Assembly: GCA_036788215.1 (NCBI GenBank)
Contig: DAIQNV010000006.1
Location: 1 to 64,000 of the forward strand
Direction of reading: 5' to 3'
Source: DAIQNV01 sp036788215
GTDB lineage: Bacteria; Planctomycetota; Phycisphaerae; Phycisphaerales; UBA1924
DNA length: 64,000 nt
Below the pieces are notes generated by a model. The model ran no database searches. It had not been told where the DNA came from and saw only the letters and a list, made by a program, of their open reading frames with translations. Positions within the stretch are counted from its first letter, which is position 1; every line of letters begins with the position of its first letter. Shown piece by piece: positions 27,213 through 35,187 of the stretch. The translations under genes were made by a program, and so were the position numbers.

Positions 27213-28346
27213 ATGATGCCCGTGCCGTCACGCCCCGCGACCATTCCCAGTTCGACCGACCGCCGCCTTGCGACCGCCCTGATCGAGTGGTTCGCCTCGC
27301 ACGCCCGTGACCTGCCCTGGCGGCGACCGACGACGAGCGCAACCCCCTCCGGGCGCGATCCCTACCACGCTCTGGTCGCGGAGGTCATGCTCCAGCAGAC
27401 GCAGGTGAGCCGTGTGCTGGAGAAGTACGAGCCTTTCCTCAAGGCGTTCCCCACGGTCGGGGCCCTCGCGGAGGCGGACGAAAGTCGGGTTCTCGCCCAC
27501 TGGTCGGGCCTGGGGTACTACAGACGGGGTCGGAACCTGCACGCCTGTGCGAGGGCGATCGTCGGGCGCCACGAAGGCGCGGTCCCGGCGGAGGTCGCTG
27601 CCCTTCTGGCCCTCCCCGGGATCGGGCGGTACACCGCGGGGGCGATCAGTTCGATCGTTTTCGCCCGACCCGAGCCGATCGTCGACGGGAACATCACCCG
27701 GGTCCTCCTGCGCATCGATGGCGTCGACCACGCCCACGGGTCGGCCGAAGCGTCGGAGCACGCGTGGGCCCGGGCTGCGGAACTGGTCAGGGCGACCGAC
27801 GACCCGGCGGGGCTGAACGAGGCGCTGATGGAACTGGGGGCGACGGTGTGCACGCCCCGGAACGTGCGGTGCGACGCGTGCCCGGCGCGGGGCGTGTGCG
27901 AGGCGGCCCGTACTGACCGCCAGTTGGAGATCCCCCGCCCGAAGGCCCGGGCACCGAGGCAGGCTCTGTACGCCTGGACGATGCACATCCACGCGGGGGA
28001 CCGCGTGCTGCTGCGCCGCCGACCCGAGACCGGGCTGTGGGGCGGGCTCTGGGAACTGCCGACGCTGGAGACACGGGACAGCGAGCAGCCTCCGGAGATC
28101 GCGGAGGTCGCGGGCGCGGCGCGGGTCGAGCCCAGGCCCGGGCCCGCGTTCCGCTTCGCGACGACGCACCGGGATGTGCGGTTCCAGGTGACGGAGATCG
28201 GGCCGGTGGGCAGGGCCCGCGCGAAGGCGGTCCTGGCCCGGTTCGAGGATGCTGAGTGGGTTAACCGGGGCGAGGCCCTGGGTCGGGGCCTGTCCAATCC
28301 GCAGCGCCGCCTGATCGATGCGGGCGTGGGGGAGCACCTGTTGTGA
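27213..28346 (+). CDS. mutY: A/G-specific adenine DNA glycosylase
   Basis: A 377-residue base-excision repair enzyme that removes adenine mispaired with 8-oxoguanine. Catalytic Glu57 lies in AEVMLQQTQV and Asp158 in IVDGNITR. The helix-hairpin-helix is LPGIGRYTAGAI (134-145). The [4Fe-4S] ligands are Cys213, Cys220, Cys223 and Cys229. The C-terminal part is a NUDIX-like recognition domain (RVLLRRRPETGLWGGLWELP). Start choice is uncertain. TATAGA at 27208-27213 would place transcription near 27220, in which case GTG at 27222 could be a leaderless start. The stop overlaps the next gene by four bases. Confidence 0.94.
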   Translation: MMPVPSRPATIPSSTDRRLATALIEWFASHARDLPWRRPTTSATPSGRDPYHALVAEVMLQQTQVSRVLEKYEPFLKAFPTVGALAEADESRVLAHWSGLGYYRRGRNLHACARAIVGRHEGAVPAEVAALLALPGIGRYTAGAISSIVFARPEPIVDGNITRVLLRIDGVDHAHGSAEASEHAWARAAELVRATDDPAGLNEALMELGATVCTPRNVRCDACPARGVCEAARTDRQLEIPRPKARAPRQALYAWTMHIHAGDRVLLRRRPETGLWGGLWELPTLETRDSEQPPEIAEVAGAARVEPRPGPAFRFATTHRDVRFQVTEIGPVGRARAKAVLARFEDAEWVNRGEALGRGLSNPQRRLIDAGVGEHLL

Positions 28347-29092
28347 TCGTCGCGGTCGTCATCCCGGTGTACAACGAGCGCGACCACCTGCCCAGGCTGA
28401 TGGCGAAGCTCGACGCGACGCCGAGGCCCGTCGGCCCGGGCGGGCTCGCCTGCACGCGCCACGTCGTGCTCGTCGACGATGGCTCGACCGATGGCACGCA
28501 GGACTGGATCGCGGAGCACCTCGCGGGGCGGGAGGACGTGACCTGCCTGTACGCGAAGGAGAACGCGGGCAAGGGCGCTGCGCTCCGCCGCGGCTTCGTG
28601 TGCGCGGTCGAGATGGGCGCCGACCTCGCGATCGTGCAGGACGCGGACCTCGAGTACGACCCCCTGGACCACCAGGCGGCGCTGGCGCCGATCCTCGACG
28701 GACGGGCGGACGCGGTGATCGGCAGCCGCTTCATCGGGCAGACGCACCGCGTCCTCTACTACTGGCACAGCGTGGCGAACCGCCTGATCACCGAGTTCAG
28801 CAACATGCTGAGCAACCTGAACCTCACCGACATCGAGTGCGGCACCAAGGCCTTCAGCGCCGATGTGCTCCGCCGGCTCGACCTCAAGGAGAACCGCTTC
28901 GGCATCGAGCCTGAGATCATCGCGAAACTCGCCAAGATGCGCCTGCCGGCGGGCGAGGGGCGCGTGCGGGCGCTCCGGATCTACGAGGTGCCGGTGAGCT
29001 ACGCGGGGCGGACCTACGCGGAGGGGAAGAAGATCGGCTGGCGGGACGGGGTGGCGGCGCTGCGGTGCATTGTGCAGCACAATGTGTTGTGA
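28343..29092 (+). CDS. Family 2 glycosyltransferase (dolichol-phosphate-mannose-synthase-like)
   Basis: A 249-residue GT-A enzyme. It has VVIPVYNERDHLP at the start, VLVDDGSTDGTQDW, KENAGKGAALRRGF and the metal-binding DADLEY near residue 97. DAVIGSRFIG and the acceptor region IECGTKAFSADVL follow. The sequence is closest in style to polyprenyl-phosphate sugar transferases such as dolichol-phosphate mannose or glucose synthases, though no C-terminal membrane helices are present. The GTG start overlaps the mutY stop (GTGA). The role in surface glycan assembly is inference. Confidence 0.88.
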   Translation: MIVAVVIPVYNERDHLPRLMAKLDATPRPVGPGGLACTRHVVLVDDGSTDGTQDWIAEHLAGREDVTCLYAKENAGKGAALRRGFVCAVEMGADLAIVQDADLEYDPLDHQAALAPILDGRADAVIGSRFIGQTHRVLYYWHSVANRLITEFSNMLSNLNLTDIECGTKAFSADVLRRLDLKENRFGIEPEIIAKLAKMRLPAGEGRVRALRIYEVPVSYAGRTYAEGKKIGWRDGVAALRCIVQHNVL

Positions 29093-29168
29093 AGAGACGG
29101 AGAGACGGAGAGACGGAGAGACGAAGTGGGGGAGTGGCGGAGCGGCGGAGTGGGGGAGTCGGGGAGTG
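29093..29168. repeat. Short tandem repeats
   Basis: The 8-mer GAGACGGA is repeated about three and a half times (29094-29122), followed by diverged GGAGTGGC/GGAGCGGC units to about 29168. It fills the space between the glycosyltransferase and the cyclodeaminase-like gene. Confidence 0.8.
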
Positions 29169-29176
29169 GTTTACCC

Positions 29177-29182
29177 TACGCT
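29177..29182 (+). promoter_or_regulatory. Candidate -10 box for a leaderless mRNA
   Basis: TACGCT ends six bases before the ATG at 29189, which would then be the first or second transcribed base. Confidence 0.35.
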
Positions 29183-29188
29183 TGGGGC

Positions 29189-29800
29189 ATGACCATGAAG
29201 CTCTCCGACCTTGCGTTTGGTGATCTGCTGACGAGGCTTGCTGCCAAGGAGCCCGCGCCCGGGGGCGGGGCGGCTGCGGGGATGGCGGGGGCGATCGCGT
29301 GCGGGCTGGCGTCGATGGTCGTGAACTACTCCATCGGGCGCAAGAGCCTCGCGGAGCACGAGGGGGCGCTCCGGGAGCACCTCGCCTGGTTCGAGAGGCT
29401 CCGGTCGCTCCTGCTGGAGCTCGCGGAAGAGGATGCGCTCGCGTTTCCGGCGCTCCAGGCGGCGCAGAAGATGGACGACACGGACCCCGCCAAGCCCAGC
29501 GAGCTAGCGGAGGCGACCGCGGCAGCAATCGGCGCGCCGATGGCGATGCTCGCGGCGTCGGGCGATCTGCTCGCCCGACTGGAGCATCTGCCCGGGATCA
29601 CCAACCCGCACCTGGCGAGCGACCTCGCGATCGCAGCGGTCCTGGGCGAGGCGGCGGCGGGCGCCGCGGCGTGGAATGTGCGTGTGAACCTCGGGCTGAT
29701 CGCCGATGAATCGCGTCGGGCGGAGCTCCGTGCGGAGGTCGAGCGGCTGTTGGGGGAGGCAAGGCAGCGCCGGGCGACGATCGAGCGGGCATGCGAATAG
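29189..29800 (+). CDS. Cyclodeaminase/cyclohydrolase family protein (FTCD C-terminal type)
   Basis: A 203-residue all-helical protein of the family that includes formiminotetrahydrofolate cyclodeaminase and methenyl-THF cyclohydrolase. The signature APGGGAAAGMAGAIACGLASMV lies near residues 23-44. Later parts such as EDALAFPALQAAQKM and ITNPHLASDLAIAAVLGEA are typical. The family acts on one-carbon folates in the cytoplasm, but the substrate cannot be fixed from the sequence, and no histidine-degradation genes are nearby. ATG at 29189 is chosen; ATG at 29195 is possible. Confidence 0.86.
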   Translation: MTMKLSDLAFGDLLTRLAAKEPAPGGGAAAGMAGAIACGLASMVVNYSIGRKSLAEHEGALREHLAWFERLRSLLLELAEEDALAFPALQAAQKMDDTDPAKPSELAEATAAAIGAPMAMLAASGDLLARLEHLPGITNPHLASDLAIAAVLGEAAAGAAAWNVRVNLGLIADESRRAELRAEVERLLGEARQRRATIERACE

Positions 29801-29804
29801 ACCG

Positions 29805-29833
29805 CACCACCCGCCGCGGGGCGGCGGGTGGTG
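29805..29833 (+). terminator. Strong GC hairpin after the cyclodeaminase-like gene
   Basis: CACCACCCGCCGC and GCGGCGGGTGGTG form a perfect 13-bp stem with a three-base loop, starting four bases after the stop codon. No T tract follows. Confidence 0.65.
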
Positions 29834-29903
29834 GCACCGGGCGGGCCCGGCGGACCGCAAACGCCCGTTGGATCGGGAACAGGGGCGTGCTCCCCGCAGT
29901 TCC

Positions 29904-29909
29904 TACCAT
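29904..29909 (+). promoter_or_regulatory. Candidate -10 box for a leaderless mRNA
   Basis: TACCAT ends six bases before ATG 29916. There is no Shine-Dalgarno sequence in between or just upstream. Confidence 0.4.
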
Positions 29910-29915
29910 GCGCTG

Positions 29916-31310
29916 ATGCACTTCCGCCGGATCGATCCTACCGAAGACCCCAAAGTGGGCGAGCTCACCGAGCTCTTCCGCGTGGGGAGCACCATTACCG
30001 ATCCGCCGCAGCTCCTGAGGCATTTCGGGCGATGGTTCGGGACGCAGCGCCCGGGGAATCTCTATATCTCCGCGTCACGCCGGGGGCTGCCCCGGGACCG
30101 ATTCAAGATCACGAGGCTCATGGAGGGGGGCGTTGCCCAGGCTTCGGTGGGCCCGATCCCGAACCCCTGGAAAGACTGGCAGCAGCTCGAGGCCCGGGCG
30201 GGCGGGTTCGTGGGCGAAGTCCTGAGCCTCGACCGCCCGCAGGTCTTCACCGAACTTGATCTCGCGGACGATCCGCACATCGGGGCTTACGCCCGGGATA
30301 TGAAGTCGGCGCTCGCGGTGCCCATCTACGACGGTGGCGAGGGGCTGAACTGGTCGATCTGGTTCTACCGCACGCCCGAGCCCCCGAAGCTCGACCAGCT
30401 CCCGCAGACGCTGCTCGACAGCAACCTCCTGGGCATGGCGACGAAGAATCTCGTGGAGCGTCGGCGCAGCGATGAACTCAACACGCGCCTGACGCAGCAG
30501 CTCGAGCAGATCGCCAGCATCCAGCGGTCGCTCCTGCCCCAGCGCCTCCCGCACATCGAGGGCGCGCGCCTCGCGACGAGTTACCTGACGAGCGAGGAGT
30601 CGGGCGGGGATTACTACGACTTCTTCCGCTTCGGCGAGCGCCGGTGGGGCATCCTGATCGCGGACGTTTCGGGCCATGGCCCCGCGGCGGCGACGGTGAT
30701 GGCGATGCTCCGCGCGATCCTGCACTGCTATGGCGACAACGACCCCTGCCCGGGGCAGGTGATGGAGTACGCGAACCGCAAGCTCTGCGGGAGCAACCTC
30801 GAGGGCAGCTTTGTCACCGCGTTCTTCGCGCTCTACGAGCCCGAGACGGGGCGGTTCAGCTGGGCACGCTGCGGGCACAACCCGCCCAGGATCAAGAGGG
30901 GCGACCGCGTCTTCGAGGTCGACGGCGCGGCGAGCGTCCCCCTGGGCATCATCGACGACCTCGAGATCGAGCCCGTTTCCGCGAGGCTCGAGCCCATGGA
31001 CACGGTCGTCATGTACACCGACGGCATCACCGAGGCGATGAACCCGCATCGCGAGCTCTTCGGCACCGAACGCATGGACGAGGCGCTGAAGGGCTGCAGC
31101 GGGGAGCCCGAGTGCGTCATCGATTCCGTTCACGCACGCCTCTTCGCCCACACCGGCGTCATGAGCCGCGTGGATGACCAGACGCTCGTCGTCCTCCGGC
31201 ACATCGGCGTCGAGGCGGGGCTCGACGGGGGCCCGGCTGCGAGCGGGCTCGCGGTCGTGAGCGACGGGCCGACGCTCGAGCCGGTGGACGGGGTGAAGGG
31301 GCCGGCGTGA
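29916..31310 (+). CDS. GAF-PP2C (SpoIIE/RsbU-like) serine phosphatase
   Basis: A 464-residue cytoplasmic protein. Residues 1-180 look like a GAF-type sensor domain. A helical linker (about 185-215, ELNTRLTQQLEQIASIQRSL) leads to a PP2C phosphatase of the SpoIIE class (about 215-425). Metal-binding motifs are SGGDYYDFF, ADVSGHGPAAA and VMYTDGITEA. RsbU-like enzymes dephosphorylate anti-sigma-factor antagonists, but no partner switch genes are in the window. The final 35 residues are a low-complexity tail. The stop overlaps the next start by four bases (GTGA). Confidence 0.88.
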   Translation: MHFRRIDPTEDPKVGELTELFRVGSTITDPPQLLRHFGRWFGTQRPGNLYISASRRGLPRDRFKITRLMEGGVAQASVGPIPNPWKDWQQLEARAGGFVGEVLSLDRPQVFTELDLADDPHIGAYARDMKSALAVPIYDGGEGLNWSIWFYRTPEPPKLDQLPQTLLDSNLLGMATKNLVERRRSDELNTRLTQQLEQIASIQRSLLPQRLPHIEGARLATSYLTSEESGGDYYDFFRFGERRWGILIADVSGHGPAAATVMAMLRAILHCYGDNDPCPGQVMEYANRKLCGSNLEGSFVTAFFALYEPETGRFSWARCGHNPPRIKRGDRVFEVDGAASVPLGIIDDLEIEPVSARLEPMDTVVMYTDGITEAMNPHRELFGTERMDEALKGCSGEPECVIDSVHARLFAHTGVMSRVDDQTLVVLRHIGVEAGLDGGPAASGLAVVSDGPTLEPVDGVKGPA

Positions 31311-31783
31311 GCGGGCGGGACTGGTTCGACAGACCCGATCCCTCGGGCGCGACCGACACGGGCGAGGTCGGCCTGCGGTTCTCGTGCACGCAGTGCGGCA
31401 ACTGCTGCACCGGCGCGCCGGGCTTCGTGCACTTCACCGCGAACGAGGCGAAGGCGATGGCGGCGGACCTGGGCGTGACGATCAACCAGTTCTTCGAGCG
31501 CTACACGCACGAGACGCCCGGCGGGCGCTCGCTGAACGAGCGGACGACGGAGTTCGGGCAGGACTGCGTCTTCCTGGACCGGGAGACCCAGCCCGGGAAG
31601 GCGCTGTGCCGGGTGTACAGGAGCCGCCCGAGCCAGTGCCGCACCTGGCCCTTCTGGCCCGAGAACCTGCGGAGCCCGGAGGCGTGGAAGCGCGCGGCGC
31701 GGGGGTGCCCGGGCATGAACCATGGGCCCCTCTACGAGCCCGAGGTCATCCGCGTGACGGTGCGGGGGATGATGGCGGACTGA
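31307..31783 (+). CDS. YkgJ-family cysteine-cluster protein
   Basis: A 158-residue protein with the cluster CTQCGNCC (residues 27-34), and later conserved cysteines in DCVFL, ALCRVY, QCRTWPFWP and RGCPGM. This pattern defines a family of probable Zn- or Fe-S-binding proteins without a settled function. The GTG start at 31307 overlaps the stop of the PP2C gene, so the two are translationally coupled. The linkage may mean a shared role, but that is inference. Confidence 0.88.
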   Translation: MSGRDWFDRPDPSGATDTGEVGLRFSCTQCGNCCTGAPGFVHFTANEAKAMAADLGVTINQFFERYTHETPGGRSLNERTTEFGQDCVFLDRETQPGKALCRVYRSRPSQCRTWPFWPENLRSPEAWKRAARGCPGMNHGPLYEPEVIRVTVRGMMAD

Positions 31784-31789
31784 AGACGC

Positions 31790-32311
31790 TCAGGCGTGCG
31801 CAGGCTCGCGGGCCGCGAGGGCTTCCCGCGCGGGGAAGAGATCGAGCAGCTTCGTCCGCCGGAAGGCGAAGATCCCGCGGACATCGCGCTCGACCGCGAT
31901 CGCGTTGATGATGGGCGCGAAGGGCCCGCCCGGGGGGCGGTACTCGACGCGGTCCTTGCAGAGCGTGCCCCCCTCGTGATCCTCGAAGGTGTGCTCGTGC
32001 CACCACTTTGCGTATGGCCCCCGGATCTGGGTATCGACGAAGCGGTGCTCCGGCTCCCAGACCGCGATCTCCGTCCGCCAGCGGATGGGCAGGCCTCGGA
32101 CTTTGAGTTTGTAGTCGATCAGCGCCCCCGCCTTCATGGGGATGGGCTTGGGGGTGAGGACCTCGAAGCGGAGGATGGGCGGGGTGATTTCCTCGAGATT
32201 GTGGGCGTCCGAGAAGAATTCAAATACCTCATTCCGGGGACGTGGCAGCCAGAGTGTGGTCTCAAGGACCCAATCTGGTCCGACGCGTTGCACGGTGACC
32301 GTGTCCGTCAT
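31790..32311 (-). CDS. SRPBCC family protein (CoxG/polyketide-cyclase-like ligand-binding fold)
   Basis: A 173-residue protein of the START/SRPBCC helix-grip fold. It has LETTLWLPRPRNEVFEFFSD, then HNLEEITPPILRFEV, GALIDYKLKVRGLPIRWRTE and EHTFEDHEGGTLCKDRVEY. Members bind hydrophobic ligands; this subgroup is often annotated as cyclase or ligand-binding protein. ATG at 32311 is preferred; a TTG six codons upstream is possible. It is convergent with the YkgJ-type gene, with six bases between stops. Confidence 0.85.
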   Translation of the reverse strand: MTDTVTVQRVGPDWVLETTLWLPRPRNEVFEFFSDAHNLEEITPPILRFEVLTPKPIPMKAGALIDYKLKVRGLPIRWRTEIAVWEPEHRFVDTQIRGPYAKWWHEHTFEDHEGGTLCKDRVEYRPPGGPFAPIINAIAVERDVRGIFAFRRTKLLDLFPAREALAAREPAHA

Positions 32312-32777
32312 CTGGGGGGCCTCGAACAAGGGGTTTGGTGTCTGTGCGCCGGCTTTCTGACCGTGTTGACCGGATTCGCTTGGACCGGATGGCGTCTTGT
32401 CTTATCGTGAACACGCCATTCGCGGATGCCCGGGCCGTCGTCATGGTGGTGGGCCGCGGACGGTGTGGTTTCGTCGGCTTTCGCGGAGAAGGGATTCGGT
32501 TGACGCTTGGATCGGGTCGAGGTCGCGGCGCGTCGCGTCGGCCGGGGTGGCCGACGGTGATTGGGGTGCGTCCTGCCCGGAGTGGGGTGGGGGTGGATGC
32601 CCGGGGTGGTGGGGCTGAATGGGGGGCCAGGGGTGGTCCAATCTGTGTAGATTTGGTTTCGTCCGGACTCGTGCGGGTAAAGCGGGTCGACCGGTGCAGG
32701 TCGTTCCCGGGGGAAGGCGTGCGGCGGTGGCGATCCGCGTGCGTCATGCTCGCTTGTGCTTCGCAAAGGGGATTTCG
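32312..32777. other. Long divergent intergenic region upstream of the protease gene
   Basis: 466 bases with no convincing gene. Open frames exist in several phases, but they lack ribosome binding sites and family resemblance. TGTGTAGATTT near 32644-32654 contains a possible -10 (TAGATT) for the protease, which would give a leader of about 120 bases. No -35 is clear. Confidence 0.4.
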
Positions 32778-34988
32778 ATGAAGAAGATGAAGGTGTTTGG
32801 CGCCGCGACTGTCGTGGCGGTCTGTGGTCTGGCGGTCGGCGCTCACGCGGCTGAGCCGGACCTCCCGGTGGTGCCGGACTGGACGAGCTACGAGTTTGTG
32901 ATCGAGAGCGGCGCGATCGCGGCGCCGGCTGCCTTGCCGGCCACGGTCGCGGGTGAGGCTCCGGGCCAGGCTTCGAACCACCAGATCGTGTACTCGACCG
33001 AGGTGCGGTACCCCGACAAGGAGTGGCTGCGGCTCGAGTTCGGCACGGTGGAGCTGAACGACGGCGCGTACATCGTCGTGACCTCCGCGGCGGACGGGTA
33101 CTACCAGATCCTCGACGCGGTCTCGATCGAGCAGTGGGGCAACACCTCGGCGTACTTCAACGGTGACCGCCTGTTCATCGACGTGTACACGACGCCCGGC
33201 GCCGCGGCGAGCCGCGTGGATATCGCGGGCGTGCAGGCGCCTGTGCAGTTCGTGGAGCCCCGGAGCCAGTGCGGTTCGTGGGACGAGCGGATGCCCCTGG
33301 TGGACAACCGGACGGCCCGTCACTTCCCGGTGGGCTGCACGATGTGGACCTTCAACAACCGCATGAGCGCGATGGGGACGGCGGGTCACTGCTCGCCCTC
33401 GGGGTCGCACGTGGCGCAGTTCGATGTTCCCCTCTCAACCAGCACCGGTGCGTGGGTGCAGCCCCCGCCCGAGCATCAGTACCCGATCGACGGCGGCTCG
33501 GTCCGTCGCGTGAACGGCGGCGTGGGGAACGACTGGTCGGTCTTCGGGGTGTTCCCGAACTCGAACACGGGGCTCACGCCGGCGCAGCGGTACAAGGACA
33601 CGCAGACGCTCGCGCTCAGCGTACCGCCGGTGGCTGGCCAGCAGATCCGGATCACGGGCTTCGGCAGCAACTCGACGCCTCAGCCCGTGCCGAACGAGTG
33701 GGACCTTGCGCAGAAGACGCACACCGGTCCGTATGTCTCGAACTTTGGGACCGCGCTGCGGTACGCCCCGGACACATCCGGCGGCAACTCGGGCTCGCCC
33801 GTCGTCGACGACAGCACGGGCCGGATCATCGGCGTGCACACCCACGGCGGCTGCACGACGAACGACGCAAACCCGAGCGGCAACCAGGGCACCTCGGTGG
33901 CGAACTCCAACTTCCGCGTGGCGATCGAAACGGCGCAGGGCATGGCCACCGGGCCCGGCCTGGGCGTGATCTGGTCGGAGCGGGGCGAGGACAGCCGCCC
34001 GGAGCGCATCGGTCCCGCGGGTGGCGACACGGTCACGGTGCTCATGGACCGCGACTTCACGGCTCTGCCCCCGCAGGCGAGCAGCCTGCGCATGCGGTTC
34101 GACGACGGCTCGGGCTACCAGACGATCGCCCCGAGTTCGGTCGACGGCATCCGCTACACCTTCACCTTCCCGTCGTCGGAGTGCGGCGCGACGGCGAAGT
34201 ACTACTTCACCGCCAACGGCGCGAACGGGCAGAGCTTCCAGTGGCCCCTGATGGGCGACGCGGGCGCGTTCGAGGTGCTGGTGAGCGATGAGGACGAGCT
34301 CTACGCCTTCGATGGCCAGAGCAACGCCGGCTGGACCGTGAACGGCAACGCCACCAACGGGCAGTGGGTCAACGGTGTGCCCAGCACCGCGGGCAAGGGC
34401 GCTCCGTGGGTCGACGCCGATGGCTCGGGCTCCTGCTGGCTCACCGGTGAGGACTCGCCCTTCGATGATGTCGATGGCGGCTCGACCAACCTGGTCTCGC
34501 CCACCATGGACCTCAGCAACGCCACCGACCCGATCCTGAAGCTGCAGTACTTCCACTTCTCCTCCGGCAGCTCGGAGAACTTCACGATCCAGGTCTCCTC
34601 CAACAACGGGGCCAACTGGACCACGGTCCTGACCAACCGCAACACCCGTGGCTGGACCCCCTTCGAGCTGCGGATCTCGGACGCTGTTAGCCTGACCAGC
34701 CAGTTCCGCCTGCGGTTCATCTCGCAGGACCTGGGCTCGGACAACACGGTGGAGAGCGCCGTCGACGCGATCCGCGTCGTCGAGCAGTTCTGCGCCCAGG
34801 CGGGCGGGCCCTGCAACGTCGCCGACTTCGCGGAGCCCTTCGGTGCGCTCACCTTCGCCGACGTCTCGGCGTTCCTGGCAGCGTTCAGCGCGAACGACCG
34901 CGCCGCCGACCTGGCGCTGCCCTTTGGTGAGTTCACCTTCGCCGATATCTCGGTGTTCCTGGGCGCCTTCTCCGCCGGCTGCCCGTAA
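32778..34988 (+). CDS. Secreted trypsin-like serine protease with GC-type dockerin-like tail
   Basis: A 736-residue exported endopeptidase. The signal peptide ends at AHA (about residue 24). A beta-rich propeptide-like region (about 40-160) precedes the chymotrypsin fold. The catalytic triad is His204 in TAGHC, Asp252 in GNDWSVF and Ser338 in GGNSGSPV. Next come about 90 residues of a linker domain, then a jelly-roll-like domain (about 520-665) with LVSPTMDLSNATDPILKLQY and VSSNNGANWTTVL. The C-terminal 58 residues are the two-repeat tail ending in GCP. ATG at 32778 follows AAAGGGG. It is the first of five tailed plus-strand genes. Confidence 0.9.
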   Translation: MKKMKVFGAATVVAVCGLAVGAHAAEPDLPVVPDWTSYEFVIESGAIAAPAALPATVAGEAPGQASNHQIVYSTEVRYPDKEWLRLEFGTVELNDGAYIVVTSAADGYYQILDAVSIEQWGNTSAYFNGDRLFIDVYTTPGAAASRVDIAGVQAPVQFVEPRSQCGSWDERMPLVDNRTARHFPVGCTMWTFNNRMSAMGTAGHCSPSGSHVAQFDVPLSTSTGAWVQPPPEHQYPIDGGSVRRVNGGVGNDWSVFGVFPNSNTGLTPAQRYKDTQTLALSVPPVAGQQIRITGFGSNSTPQPVPNEWDLAQKTHTGPYVSNFGTALRYAPDTSGGNSGSPVVDDSTGRIIGVHTHGGCTTNDANPSGNQGTSVANSNFRVAIETAQGMATGPGLGVIWSERGEDSRPERIGPAGGDTVTVLMDRDFTALPPQASSLRMRFDDGSGYQTIAPSSVDGIRYTFTFPSSECGATAKYYFTANGANGQSFQWPLMGDAGAFEVLVSDEDELYAFDGQSNAGWTVNGNATNGQWVNGVPSTAGKGAPWVDADGSGSCWLTGEDSPFDDVDGGSTNLVSPTMDLSNATDPILKLQYFHFSSGSSENFTIQVSSNNGANWTTVLTNRNTRGWTPFELRISDAVSLTSQFRLRFISQDLGSDNTVESAVDAIRVVEQFCAQAGGPCNVADFAEPFGALTFADVSAFLAAFSANDRAADLALPFGEFTFADISVFLGAFSAGCP

Positions 34989-35042
34989 CGCTTGAGGAGC
35001 GGTCGCGCCCCGCGGGGCGACGACGGGACACCAGTGAACCAC

Positions 35043-35081
35043 CGGGGCCGCTCCGATAAGGGGCGGCCCCGTTTCGTTTTT
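35043..35081 (+). terminator. Rho-independent terminator of the protease gene
   Basis: CGGGGCCGC and GCGGCCCCG form a nine-bp stem with an 11-base loop, followed by TTTCGTTTTT. It begins 55 bases after the stop codon. Confidence 0.9.
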
Positions 35082-35187
35082 GATCGCATGTGCCGGTCGG
35101 GTCGTGGGTTAAGGCGTGCGGCGGGCGCGCGGTCCCGCTACCATCGCGGCCAAGGTTCCGGTCCACGGGGGCACAGGAGAGGTCATC

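Noticed and set aside
32335..32781. Plus-strand open frame in the region before the protease gene
   Set aside because: It has no ribosome binding site, a composition rich in Gly and Arg, and it overlaps the likely promoter and leader of the protease.
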